A DNA stretch of 64,000 nt from Pedinophyceae sp. YPF-701 (Eukaryota; Chlorophyta; Pedinophyceae): positions 434,001 through 498,000 of the forward strand of contig CAJZHL010000014.1 of the NCBI GenBank assembly GCA_916048055.1, in the 5' to 3' direction. Below the pieces are notes generated by a model. It ran no database searches. It saw nothing but the letters and a program-made list of their open reading frames with translations, and was not told the DNA's origin. The position numbers and the translations under genes are program-made. Below, piece by piece: positions 45,999-56,927 of this stretch (the stretch's first letter is position 1; every line of letters begins with the position of its first letter).

Positions 45999-47007
45999 TC
46001 ACCCCCCGTCCGCGTCCCCTCGCTTGATGAGGTCCCAGCGGTTGACCTCGTCGGCGGGACCCTCCCCGACGACCGTCTCCTGCGCGCCGTTCAGCACCAT
46101 CACCTTGCGCTTGACGACCACCTGGTCGTGCTCCGCCCAGGGGTGGTTGCAGTTGCACACCCAGGGCGAGTCGAAGCCGCCCTCGGGGCAGGTCTTGCAC
46201 CCGGCCTTCGTGCACTTGCGCGTCACGGGGTCGTGCTCGATGTGCTTGTGCTTGCACCGGCACCGCAGCACCCACGAACCCTCCGCGACGATGTAGAAAA
46301 ACTTCTTGCACTTGCAGCGGGTGTTCTTGCACGACAACGCCCCGGACGACCCAAGAGGAGCGTGCTCCTTCATCCTGCAGCCACCCACGAGGCAGAGGCT
46401 GCGCACGTCTGCGGCCCAATGAGCCGCGCGAGCAGTCGTGCGTGTCCGGTTCTCCCCCCGCGCGGTGTGACCACCGTGGGCGGGGCGGGGCCGGGCGGGG
46501 GCTGAGAGGGGCCGGGCGGGGCGGAGAGGGGCTGGGAGGGGTGGAGTGAAGTACGCAGGCTGACGGGAGCAAGAGGGGTGTGATCGCGCACCTGTGTCCG
46601 CAGAGGCAGCGAGACTCCGTGCGGATCGGGATGCACTCCTTCTTGCACCCGCGGCACATCCACGCAAGGAACTCCTTCTCTTTATACTGCACGTCAACAC
46701 CCCCCCCCTCCTCTGCTTGCGGCGCCGGTGCGCCCCCCAGCATCTGCCCGATGACGCCCGCCATCTCGCGCGCGACGCCCGGCAGCATCTCGTCCGGGAT
46801 CTTCGCGCCCATCGGCGGCACGAGCACCTGCCCGGACGGGGGCACCTCCCGCAGCGCAACGCTGCCGTCGGGCGGGGCGCCGGTGTCCGAGGGGGCCGAG
46901 CTGCCCTGGCCAGCGGGACCGGAGCCGCCCGCGCGGGCAGAGCGACGTCCTCGCAGCCGCGCGAGCGCGTCGGCGCGGGAGTCCGCGCCATCATCGTTGG
47001 CGCCCAT
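45999..47007 (-). CDS. FAM221: FAM221-family Cys/His-rich protein
   Basis: Exons 46592-47007 and 45999-46374 join through AG+G, making RCLCGHRMKEHAP. The family signature is well kept: WMCRGCKKECIPIRTESRC, CKNTRCKCKKFFYIVAEG, WVLRCRCKHKHIEHDP, TKAGCKTCPEGGFDSPWVC, and CNHPWAEHDQ. The many paired Cys and His residues suggest zinc binding. The first 100 residues are Ala/Gly/Pro-rich and not conserved. FAM221 proteins are, as I recall, found mostly in organisms with cilia; the molecular role is not established. Whether this is FAM221A or B I cannot say. A 64-residue protein and TMEM17 follow upstream on the same strand. Confidence 0.87.
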
Positions 47008-47062
47008 GGTGCGGTGCTAGCGGCGCGCGTCCGCTCGGGCCTCTCGAGGAGCTGTCCGCGCG

Positions 47063-47422
47063 CTACGTTGACTTCTTCAAGTCGAGTCCCTTGAGCGCCT
47101 CCTGTTTCTCAAGCTCGGCCTGGGCTGAGCGAATGTTCCAGTGCAAGAGCCCGGCCCATGCACACAGCGCGATTCCGAGCACTGCCTGCCTCTTTGACTG
47201 CGTTCCATCATCGAAACAAGGTGCCAAGGAACAGGTGAGTCCCTCGGCACCCCCCTGCGGCGAGCAGAGCCTCCCGCCGGACTCAAACGGCACGGCACGC
47301 GGCTCTCAGCGCATTTTCGCTCAGGCAGCGCGCGCACGGCATGCGTCCCGCGAAAAGCTCACCCTCGCGCGGAACTCAGGAGTCTGACTCTTCCACCTTC
47401 CCACGGGATCGAACTTGGCCAT
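47063..47422 (-). CDS. Small single-pass membrane protein, 64 residues
   Basis: Two exons, 47363-47422 and 47063-47197, phase 0, encoding 64 residues. It starts MAKFDPVGRWKSQTPEFRA, then a basic SKR, one hydrophobic helix (AVLGIALCAWAGLLHWNI) and a charged helical C-terminus ending GLDLKKST. Donor (AGG|GTGAGC) and acceptor (a T/C-rich tract then GCAG) are good. No family recognised. The size and topology resemble small subunits of mitochondrial inner-membrane complexes, which is only a guess. It sits 55 bp from FAM221. Confidence 0.55.
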
Positions 47423-47788
47423 CGAGGGGGCCTGCTCTGCTGGTGCTCCTCCAGCGCGTCCCCTACAGCTCCTGTCCTCGCGCACCTCTCGCTGCCCAAG
47501 AACGGCCAGTTCCCATCCGCGCTCCAGCAGAGTGCGTCGAGTGCACGGGCGTCCTGTGCGGCCCCGGCAACGGCCAGCAGGGCGGCGGGCGAGAGCCTCT
47601 ACGAGTACAACACCCAGAGTCTGTCCGCGCCCGTGTCTGACTGTCTGGAAGTCCTCGCCCCCCGCCAGCCAACTGCTCGCGGCGCCCCCACGACGGTGCT
47701 CTCCAGGCACGACGTCGGCGGCGCTGCAGCGCTTCTTCGCATACACTGTGGGGCGTTGCGTCAATGTCACACAGCGTGCGCGTCGACG
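47423..47788. promoter_or_regulatory. Gap between TMEM17 and the 64-residue gene
   Basis: A 366-bp stretch between same-strand genes. No coding sequence seen; presumed promoter of the small gene and 3' end of TMEM17. Confidence 0.35.
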
Positions 47789-48859
47789 TCACCGCCGCCC
47801 CAGGGTCATGAAGTCCGTGATCTTCGCGATGTTGAACCGCCGCCGCTGCTCCCTCATGATCTTGTATATCTGCAACAGACAGACACCAGCGAAATACCAT
47901 CGACGCAGGTCGGGAAACCATTGGTTCCCGCAGCGGGCTCAGACGCCCGTGTCTCCGCGGCTGCTCCACCGGTTCCGCACTGAATCTGGCTGACCAGGGC
48001 GCGGCGGCTCTGTTGCCGCCCCACGGTTGGGCTGGCGAACAAGCGCGCGTGTCACTGTCTGGGGCCGCGCAACTCACCGCGCGAGCGCCCAGGACGAAGC
48101 TCAGCACGTGCCACGCGATGAAGAATGCCGCGATCGCCTCGTCGAGCGGCGTCCTCGTCTTCTGCGCACGCGACCACGCACAGGAGCAACGCGTGCGATG
48201 TTTCCAGCCGCGTGTCATCAGCGCGCGGGCTGCGGCGCGTGCGGCGGGCGCGCTCACCTGCGCGATGTACATGAAGATCCAGAACGGGAAGCACGGCGCG
48301 ATGCAGAACACCTGGAACACGAGCAGCGTGGGCACGTCCTCCCGCAGGTTGCCGCTGTAGCCCAGCCAGAGCCGGCCGGGCTCCACGGCGGAGTACAGCG
48401 ACAACAGAATGGTTCTGGCGATGTCCGGGTCCTCCAGCACCACGCCGCTGCCGTACTGCGCGGGGGTGCGGCGGAAGAGGTGTACGGCTGTGTCGGTGCG
48501 GCTCGAAATGGGAAACGGCGTTTTTTGTGTTGCCTGGCCGGCGGGGCTGGCGTCGGGATACGCGGGCGAGGAGTGGCTCGCTGGCGCAGCTCGGCGTCGG
48601 TGGTGCAGGGCTTGCATGGCCTTGTGCGTGGCGTGGTGGTTGGGCGGCGTTCGTGGGCCGCGCGTACCTTCTGGTAAAGAATGATTATCTGAGCAATAAT
48701 GAAGGTCACGAAGAGCGATATGTTGTAGTACAGAACCTGCTGGAGTATCACTGAAGAGGCGACGCGCGTCGTGGGAAGCTCTAGCGATGCCAAGTCCGAC
48801 TGCGGCGCGCCCTGTGCTGCGCCCTGCGCGTTTACGCGCTGCCGCGGTTGCGTGGCCAT
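47789..48859 (-). CDS. TMEM17: TMEM17, ciliary transition-zone membrane protein
   Basis: Component of the B9/tectonic complex at the ciliary transition zone, which gates entry of membrane proteins. Exons 48668-48859, 48258-48455, 48078-48161 and 47789-47869 are all phase 0 and give 184 residues (human about 198). Four hydrophobic segments are visible: LFVTFIIAQIIILYQ, IARTILLSLYSAVE, LLVFQVFCIAPCFPFWIFMY and AIAAFFIAWHVLSFVLG. The block RLWLGYSGNLREDVP matches RLYLGYVGNLQEKVP of TMEM17 better than TMEM216. The C-terminus IYKIMREQRRRFNIAKITDF also fits. Its 5' end faces the repeat-bearing region. Confidence 0.88.
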
Positions 48860-49284
48860 CTCGGTTCAGCTGCCAGCGGCACCCCGCGGGGCGCCCCGAA
48901 GGCGCGCAGCGCCGCGCGCGGTGCTGAGACTCAAGCACTCGGCGCGGGCTTCCCCGTTCTCCGCGTGACTTCCGAGTCAGTGGATCTACTGGCGCCCAAC
49001 TATATCTTTGATCGTCAGAGAGCCGTGCTGGGTGGTTTCCGACCCAAGCGGTCCTCTGTCCACGTGACAGCGTCCTCGTGAGAGCTCAGGCTTGCTGCGC
49101 TGATTCCCACGCGCTGCGGTGCTAACATATGCTGCTTCGTCAGGCGAAATGACGCGGTGCATCAGCGACACCGCCGTCCGTCCGGCTCGCGCGGCAAGTA
49201 TCTCCCCGCCATAGAGCTGGGGGAGTCCCAAGACGCAACTTGCATCAGCGGAGCACGGGGGGTGAGGCGGCGGCAGCAGGGGCG

Positions 49285-49310
49285 CATTGGGGAGCTCCCG
49301 CGCCGCGCGC
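49285..49310 (+). repeat. 26-bp direct repeat, left copy
   Basis: Identical to 50373-50398. Starts CATTGGGGAGCTCCC and contains the palindrome GGGAGCTCCC. Confidence 0.85.
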
Positions 49311-50372
49311 ACTGTGTCTGAGAAAAAACCAGAAAAAACCCCTCCGGATACCCTCCTCCAAGAGCGGGCGTACGCAATGTGCGCCCCCCCCTCTCTTCCC
49401 TGCCCTGCCTCTTGCGGCCCGCCCCGCGGCGCCACCAAGCGGGAATTCCCCCCGCTGCCCGAGAACGCCCCCTGGGCGTCCTCGTGGCGAACTGGGTCCC
49501 CCAAAACACCAAAACCCTCAAAACCGCGGGCCACGGTCCCACACACATGCCCGCTGCAACCCAGTCCCGGCGGCCCACTGCGCCCCCTGCCCAACGCACC
49601 TCCCACCCTCCCACCGGCTCACCCCGCTTACAGATGGGCAGACGGACCAGGCTCCATCGCGCTCCCCGCCCGGCAGGCATCGCAAACCCCAAAACAACGG
49701 GCTCCGGCCCTCCTCCCCCTGCCCCTCAACAACGCCCCGCGTCCCCACGCCCGCCTTCACCAACAGACCTCCGACGCCCACACCGGCTCACCCCGCATAC
49801 AGATACGCAAACGGACCAAGCTCGGGTCGCGCTCCCCCACGGGCGTGCGTCACGGCAGCCGTCTCCCCTTGGGGACCCAACCGATGGTGTGGGGCACGAG
49901 GCGACAGCCCCCCTGCCCCTCCCGCAACTCCATCCTCCGCTTCACGAAGCGCTTCAGCCTCACAACGGGTACATCTTCTCGCTCGCCGACGACGACCACC
50001 TCACATGGACGCACCCGTCCCTGCTCTCTCAGAAATGTCCTCTACCAGCGCGCTCCGGGCCACCGTCCCGCGCTGGGCCATCGCTCCCCCCCTGCAAACC
50101 TCCCCTGCTCCACCCTAACCCCCGTTACCGCACCCCATTCTATGTCCGAATCATACGTTTCGCTGTTATGGTGAGCAAGGCTTGGGGCGAAGGCCCCTGC
50201 CCGTACGGGCGGGCTGGCTTCTGGCTGGTCTTCCCCTCCGTCAGCATAGCGGTGTCGCGGGATGAGGAACGGAAATGTCTGGCCCTCATCCAACAAAACG
50301 CGGCGCCTGGGCTGTGTGCGACTGGTGGGGAGGGGGTCCCAGTCCCCTGTCTTCCGTGTGATTCCCTGTCAT

Positions 50373-50398
50373 CATTGGGGAGCTCCCGCGCCGCGCGC
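50373..50398 (+). repeat. 26-bp direct repeat, right copy
   Basis: Identical to 49285-49310, 1,088 bp away in the same orientation. Confidence 0.85.
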
Positions 50399-50659
50399 CG
50401 TCAAGCTTCAGACCGTTCTGCACCCGAGGGCTGGACGAGTCATCCGTGAACGGGAAACGCGTGGACGTGAGCGGCTGTGTGGGTGTCAGGACTGCGGCAA
50501 GGAGCACGCCTGCGATTCATGACGCACGAGGTTGTGAACCTGCGCGTGTGAGCTCGTGCCTTGCTTCTAGAAGGGAGCCGGGGGGTCCCGGTGGCCCGCG
50601 GCCGCCCCTGGGCGTGCCAAACACGGCAGGAGGCTGCTCCCGAGAGTGCCAGCGACGTG

Positions 50660-52423
50660 ATGAGCGAGGCCGAGGAACTCGAGCGCGCGTACCGCGATAG
50701 CCTCGTCGACCTGACGGTCGCCAAGGCGCACATTAGCAGCATGACGATGATCGCTGAGGAGAACAAGCCCTATGCTGGTGTCCTGGTGGCGGCCATTGCC
50801 GACCACATGATGCGATGCCCGCCCACGCAGCGGCTGGCAGTCATATACTTGATCGACTCCATCCTCAAGAACGCAGGACCGCCCTACATCGCCCTGTTCT
50901 CGCGGCACGTTTACCCGTGCTTCATGCAGGTAGGCCACTCACGGCCGCGCGTGCGCCTGCACCGCGTCCTCACCCGCACGAGCGCACCGCCCTCCCCAGC
51001 GAGCATGATGCCGCCCACTGGGCCACTACAGCCGCCCTGCGATCAACGCTCCGCCGCCTAGTCGCCCATCTCCTGCACTCGCCTCCTCTCGCAGCGCTAG
51101 CTCCCCGGCAACCGGGCCCGCCCCCGCGCCCCTCCTTCGCAGGCCTGGGAAACCGCGGACTCGCGCAGCCGCGAGCGTCTGCAGCGCCTCCTCAACACGT
51201 GGGGCCCTATTTTCGGCGAGCCTGCACTCGCACCGATACGCAACGGGATCGCCGCCGGACCCTCGCGCCGGCCAGCGCCGCCAAGCGGGCCCAGCTGGCC
51301 GCCCGGCCAGCCGCCCGCGCTCGACCCGCGCCGCGCCCCGCGGCCACCGCCGGGCGGGGTCCCTTCCGGGGGTGGTTGGGACAACGCCCCCCCACCCAGC
51401 TACGGCCCGCGGCACCCGCCGCCCGCGCACGGTGGAGATGGCTACGGCTACGAGCGGGGCTACGGCGGCTACGGCGCGGGGGGATACGACGGCGGCGGCT
51501 ACGAGCGCGGCTACGGTGGGTACGATGACGGCTGGGGAGGTTACGCGGGAGGGGGGGGGTACGGCGGGGATGCGGGGTACGGGCAGGCTGGAGGCGACTG
51601 GGGCGGTGGGTACCAGGACGGCGGTGCGCAGGGGTACGGCTACGACGGTCAGGGGTGCTATCAGGATCAGGGGGGAGGTCAAGGGGGGGGTTGGGCGCCG
51701 CCGCAACGCGAGGCGCCGCCGCCGCAGGGCGCACCTGGAGGCGTGGATGCGTCGGCGCTGATGGACCAGCTCGTCGCGGCGGGCGTGATCGGCGGGGACG
51801 CGAACGCCGGCACCGACGTCGCGGGCGCCGACGGCGACTGGACGCCGGCGGCCGAGGATCTGCAGTTCGACCACGACGCGCTGAAGCACGGCGCGAAGAC
51901 CGACGCCCTGCGGCGGCTCGAGGGGGCGTCCGCGAAGCACCGCGGGGGCATCCTGGACAGGCTCTTCCTGCGGCGTGGGTCCCGGGAGCCGCATCGGATC
52001 TGGTTCGCCACGGTCGACACGTGGATCCAGGCGACGAGCATGGACGTGCCGGCGCGCAAGGTCGAAGACCGCGGGCCGGAGCCGCCGGACCCGGCCACGT
52101 GCAGCGTGCCCGTGGAGAACGCAGAGGGCCAGACTCACTGCGCGCTGAGCGGGGAGGAGCTGGAGGCGACGTGGGACGACGGGGAGCAGAAGTGGGTGTA
52201 CCGCGGGGCGCTGCGGCTGTACGGGGAGGACGCGGAGCGCGAGGGAGTCCCCGCGGGGAGTGTTGTGCTGGCGACGTGCATGACGATGGGGCGCAAGTTC
52301 ACGTCGCTGATGAACTCGCCCGCGCGGTCGCCGTCGCCGCCAGGGATCGCGTCGCCAGCGATGTCGCCGCGGCGGACGGAGGAGGCCGACGAGCCGCCGG
52401 AGAAGCGACGCAAGGTTGAGTGA
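50660..52423 (+). CDS. PCF11: PCF11-like pre-mRNA cleavage factor with CID
   Basis: Cleavage factor that binds the RNA polymerase II C-terminal domain and links 3' processing to termination. Exons 50660-50929 and 51143-52423 give 516 residues. The CID shows YRDSLVDLTVAKAHISSMTM, IAEENKPYAGVLVAAIAD, LAVIYLIDSILKNAGPPYI and, in exon 2, ERLQRLLNTWGPIFGEP. A Gly/Tyr-rich low-complexity segment follows (repeats of YGGY, GYERGYGGY) of about 90 residues, unusual for this family. Near the C-terminus is the zinc-knuckle block THCALSGEELEATWDDGEQK with WVYRGALRL, as in plant PCFS proteins. It ends in a nuclear-type basic motif EKRRKVE. Confidence 0.9.
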
Positions 52424-52431
52424 AGGGGGGG

Positions 52432-52436
52432 TGTAA
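52432..52436 (+). terminator. Candidate poly(A) signal TGTAA for PCF11
   Basis: TGTAA only 9 bp after the stop; very close, so possibly coincidental. Confidence 0.25.
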
Positions 52437-52646
52437 GTGCGAGTGCGAGGCGAGGCGGACTGCGCGCGCTGTCTCAATACCCGGCATCACACGCTGGTCG
52501 CGCACCCGGCGAAGCGGTTCCACGCGAGGCGGGGGGGGGGGGGCAGAATCTGATGCTGTTTCTATGCTGACGTCACTCCTTCTCGGCCGCCCTCTTGGTC
52601 ATTTCCTACGGCTCTACGCAAGCTACGCCGCTGCGCCGAAAGCGCT

Positions 52647-53341
52647 TCACTTCTTCTTCGCGTCCGTCGTCGAGTCGGAGAGGTACTGCCAGGCCAGGAA
52701 GACGGCGCCGAGGGCCACGCCGAGGACCGCCGCGACCCGCACGAGCGCGAACGAGGCCTGCACGAGCAGCTCCTCCGCGGCCACCAGGCTGACCACCAGC
52801 GTGCGCTCGACGCCCACCAGGAGCAGGAGCAGTGCGCGCGGGAGCACCAGCAGCGCGGCGAGCGCGACCAGCGCGAGGATCGCTGCAGGGGAGCGGGGCA
52901 GCCGACGGAACGCTGAGCCGCACGAATTGAGATGCAGGGGCGGGGGGAACAAGGACGGTGTCTGACATATAGATACAAATACAGATGTTTAGTTACGTTC
53001 GATGTATTTGTGACTGTGCCAGTGGGAGGGGCGAACGGACCGGCGCGCTTCGGCGTGAGCGTTGTCAGGTTCTTGAAGGCATCGACGACGGGGTTGTCGG
53101 CGTCCTCGTCTCCGCCCGGCCCAGACGATGCGCGCACCCACACCAAGCGACGAATCTGATTGCTGCGCGCCGTGCGCGACCTCAATGACGACATGGGGCG
53201 CCGCGATGCCAGGATACAGTGCCCTCGTGGATGCACATCCGGCGCGTTGCGGCCCAGACCCCCGGGGCTCGTGGAACAGCGCCGTTGAGCCTTCGCTGGG
53301 AACAGGACGGGACAGGCGGCGGACATCGCGCAGGATGCCAT
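52647..53341 (-). CDS. Plastid-type membrane protein, unknown
   Basis: Exons 53041-53341 and 52647-52912, joined in phase 1, give 188 residues. The first 70 residues are Ser/Arg/Ala-rich (MASCAMSAACPVLFPAKAQ), like a transit peptide. Then a short acidic part (GPGGDEDADNPVVDAFKNL), and at least two hydrophobic segments: AAILALVALAALLVLPRALL and ALVRVAAVLGVALGAVFLAW, ending STTDAKKK. No family recognised; chloroplast membrane location is inferred. It converges with PCF11. A later Met (MSSLRS) could be the start instead. Confidence 0.6.
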
Positions 53342-53721
53342 GGAATTCGGTACTACGGGAGCGCCAAAGATCTATTGATTCGTCTGATGATCGGATCACG
53401 GCGCTTGCACCGCGCCAGTGGATGCCGCGCCCTGCTGTTGTTGTTGTTGGCCCGTTGCGCACACAAGCGGCATCTGCGTTCAGGCGGGACGCCAGGCCGA
53501 GTTCGACGGCGGTGCGATCTCGTCCCGGTGGCCGCGGCGACACGCGAAGTGCGCCCGGGCCCGCGCGCACGACGTCCTTGGGGCGGGAGGCGTCTCGCGA
53601 GAGCTCCCCAGCGCAGTGCGACAGCCGTTGCCGGCAGCCCGCGGCAACGTTGCCCCCGCGCCAGCGGACGTCGCGCACCTTTCCCTGCGTAACCACGTCG
53701 CGCACTGTGGCACGGGGCACC
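53342..53721. promoter_or_regulatory. Divergent promoter region
   Basis: 380 bp between the plastid-type membrane protein gene and the RAP gene. No gene seen; likely bidirectional promoter. Confidence 0.35.
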
Positions 53722-56532
53722 ATGAGTGCTCACGCCGCCGCGGCCTGCGGCTGTGGTAGCTTCGCCACTCCTGGTCCCGCTGCTGCCGGCGCGCGGCGCC
53801 GCATTGGCCCGCAGCAGGTGACGGGCAGCCGCGCTCATGTCGCCGCGGCCCCGCTGTTCGCCGTGCACGCGCCGAGCCACCAGGCGCGGCGCAGCTGCGT
53901 GGTGCGGGCAGCCTCAGCCACTACCGACGAGGAGCGCGAGAAGGAGCGCCGGGAGCGACAAATTGAGATCAACAGCTTCATTCTACAATGCAAAAATCCC
54001 ATGGAGGTCCTCACCGTCTGCGACGACCACCTCGAGGACCTCAGCGTCGTCAACCTCGCTACAGCTCTGGGACGAGTCGGTGCGTGCCTCGCCTGAGACC
54101 CCCCCCCTGTCTACGCGACCCCCTCCGGTGCCCTGCGACCCATGCGGACCTCAGAACCGCGGTCACTCCCGCCTCCCGAACCCTCGCCGCCAAGCGTGCA
54201 TGCCAGCCCCTGCGGCCAGGGCCGCTCGTGCGAGCCGCCGCCCCCGCCACGCACCGCCCCAGACGGCCACTGGCGCTCGCGGCGACCCTCCCTGACTGCG
54301 TAGCTCCGCACTCGGCCCGCCAGTCCGCGGAGATGGCGTGCCGGCGCCGCAACCTGCCCTCTCCCCACCTCGTGGCTGCAGCCAAGCTCCTGCGGAAAGG
54401 AACGTACGGCGGGGCGCCGCGCGCCGTCCGTCAGAGCATCGTGAACTCGCAGGCCCTGAAGGACGTCGTGTACGCGCTCGCGGACGACGCGGAGAACCTG
54501 GACGGCCGGTCGCTGTCGAGCACGTTGTGGGCGCTGGCCATCATGCGCGTGCGGCCGCTCAAGGCGGTGCAGCAGATGATGGAGGCGTGCGACAAGGACC
54601 TCCTCACCAGGTCCGCGTCCCCGGGTGCTCCGCGCGCCGCGTCGCCGCTCCGGCTCGTTCCCGGGCCGGCGTGTATTGCACATGCAGCGCCAGCGCTCGG
54701 CCGATGACGATCAAACTAGATGACGAGTCCGAGGGGTTCCCGACAATCCATTCCCGGGGCCCCAGCTCCATGAGCGACAATCGAGGCATTTGTCTGACGG
54801 CCGAGCTGCTGTTCACGCACACCAACCACCGCACAACACCAACCCCCCCCCCGCCGCGGCCGACGAGCCCTCACGCGCGCCACACATCCCCGGCGCCGCC
54901 ACCCGAACAACCCCCGCGCCCCCCCCCCGCGCCCCTCGCAGTGCCTCGGCGCGCGACCTCTCCTCGATCATCTGGGGCCTGGGGTCCCTGTACGCCCACC
55001 CGGGCCCCCAGCTCGACGACGTCGCCTCCGAGCTCGCCGCGCGCGCCCAGGCGGACCCGCACAGCATCGCGCCGCAGGCCTGCTCCATGGCACTGTGGGG
55101 CCTCGGGCGGCTGGAGCACGACCCCGGACCGGCGCTCGACGTCCTCATCGACCACGCCGTCGAGCACGCGGCGCGGTACAAGCCCCAGGCGCTCACCAAC
55201 ATCGGGCACTGCCTCGCGCTGCTCAAGCGGCCGCACGCCGCGTTCTTCGCGGCAGCGCAGCAGCAGCTGGTCGAGCGGGCGCCGGAGTTCGCCGGGCGCG
55301 ACGCGTCGAACCTGCTGGCGTCGATGCAGCGGCTGGGGCTGCGGCCGGACGGCGCGGCGGTGGCGGCGGCGCTGGGCGTCGTGGGGCCTGGGATGTCGGC
55401 GCGGGACGTGGGCGTGACGATGCAGGCGCTGGCGGAGGTCGGCGAGAACGTGCACTCGGAGGACCTGTACCCGATGCTGCAGGCGCTGGAGAGCTGTTTG
55501 CGGCCGGGCGGCGCCGGGGCCAACGTGATCGACTTGGCCATGGTGGTGTGGTCGGTGGCGGTGATGGGCCTGGACGACGCCAAGCTGCTGGGGATGTGCA
55601 GGAAGCTGATCGGGCGCATCATGCGCGCCGTCGAGCGCGGGACGGAGCCCTCGGAGCAGTCGCTGCGGTGTCTCGTACAGGTGCGCTGCAACGACGCGCC
55701 GTCGATCGACGACCGGCACCGCTGGGGCCGCTGTGGCCCGTGCGCGCGACGCCGGCGAGGCACTGATGATACCAACATTGGCATAGTTCATCTGAGTCAG
55801 TGTCGGAGCTGCCTGATGATTCTCTGCTTTGAAATTAGTCTTTCGCTCCTATCTGAGCCTCGCCAGCCGCCGGCCACCGCCCCCCGCGCACCAGCACCGT
55901 CCCCTCTCGTGGCCCCGCTTCCGACGCCCGGCGCCGCGTCCGACCCGTCGCGCGCCCCTCGCCACCGTGTCGCGCAGGCCCAGACGCTCTTCCGCGCCGA
56001 CGGCCGGGAGGACCTGGACCTGCCGTCGCCGCTCCGGGAGCAGGCGATCGGCGCGTGGATGACTGCGCTGGAGCGCGACGTGCGGCCGCTGGAGCGGCAG
56101 GTGGCGGACATTCTCGCGGAGGAGGCGCTGGCGTGCGAGACGCGCGCGTCGACGCTCGACGGGCTGCTGGTGGTCGACGTGGCGATCCCGCGGGACGTGC
56201 TCGGGGCGGAGGAAGGGAACGTCGGCGAGCGGGGCATCGCGATCGAGGTGGTGCCGGAGGCTGGGGTCGACGCAGAGGGCGCGCTCGTCGGGTCCGTGCG
56301 GGCGAAGCTGCGGGTGATGGAGTACGCGGGGTGGTCGCCAGCGACGCTGCTGGCGTCGGATTGGGCCGCAGCGGCCGGGGACGACGCGGCGCGAGCGCAG
56401 CTGCTGGCGGATGCGCTGGCGCCGTTCGGGGTTGAGATCGACGTTGAGGCGTTCGCTGAGGGGGACGAGGATGAGGAGGACGAGGGAGAGGACAGCGAGT
56501 CTGACGTGGACACGACGGACATCGAGGTGTAG
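53722..56532 (+). CDS. RAP-domain organellar RNA-binding protein
   Basis: Probable plastid RNA-processing factor. Exons 53722-54079, 54382-54610, 54942-55680 and 55978-56532 give 626 residues, every phase matching. The N-terminus is transit-peptide-like (Ala/Gly/Arg-rich). About 330 residues of helical repeats follow, in the style of FASTK / heptatricopeptide proteins: DLSVVNLATALGRV, NLDGRSLSSTLWALAIM, ARDLSSIIWGLGSLYAHPG, APQACSMALWGLGRLEHDPG, and VIDLAMVVWSVAVMGL. The RAP domain is near 500-590: GLLVVDVAIPRDVLGAEEGN, VRAKLRVMEYAGWSPATLLA, SDWAAA. The last 30 residues are very acidic. Related plant RAP acts in chloroplast rRNA maturation; the target here is unknown. Confidence 0.82.
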
Positions 56533-56927
56533 ACGCGGCTCTAGGCGAGCGCAGGTAGTTTGAATTCTTCGCCGCTGATGTGACGCGCAGGCAGCGATCG
56601 GTGGCGAGGCTCGGGTGCTGGTTCTTGAGGCATCTGCAGGGCCTGCGCCTCTTTGCAGATCCACAAGCCACTCCTTGGAGTGTTCGCTGACCTCACCGTT
56701 GGCTTCAGTTATTCGCTGAAGCTACCTATAGGCACCCTCGCCGCGAGGACGCTTGAGCGACCGAAATGGTGCGTGAGACGAGCCTTTGATGCCAGGCGCA
56801 TCATTACAACATCGGCAGCGCGTCCCCACCGGTCCCGTGCGCCCCGTCCCCACGCCAGTCTCTTCATACCGCATGCAACTACCAGCACGGCGGGCGGTCT
56901 CGGCCTGCCGTGCCGATCCCACACCCC
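56533..56927. other. Convergent intergenic region
   Basis: 395 bp between the stops of the RAP and CapA genes. Nothing recognised. Confidence 0.4.

Larger units (their letters stand above)
48860..50659. other. Intergenic region with repeats, no convincing gene
   Basis: A 1.8-kb gap between divergent TMEM17 and PCF11. From about 49380 to 50120 the plus strand is strongly C-rich with few G, which opens all three plus frames at once; the translations are Pro/Arg/Ser/Thr-rich and match nothing. Two diverged copies of a motif (at about 49613 and 49783, 170 bp apart) lie inside, and a 26-bp perfect direct repeat flanks the block. Confidence 0.6.

Noticed and set aside
49240-50449. Three overlapping open frames of about 290-356 residues in all plus frames
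   Set aside because: All three frames are open at once because the strand is C-rich and poor in stop triplets. No domain, splice logic or conservation is visible.
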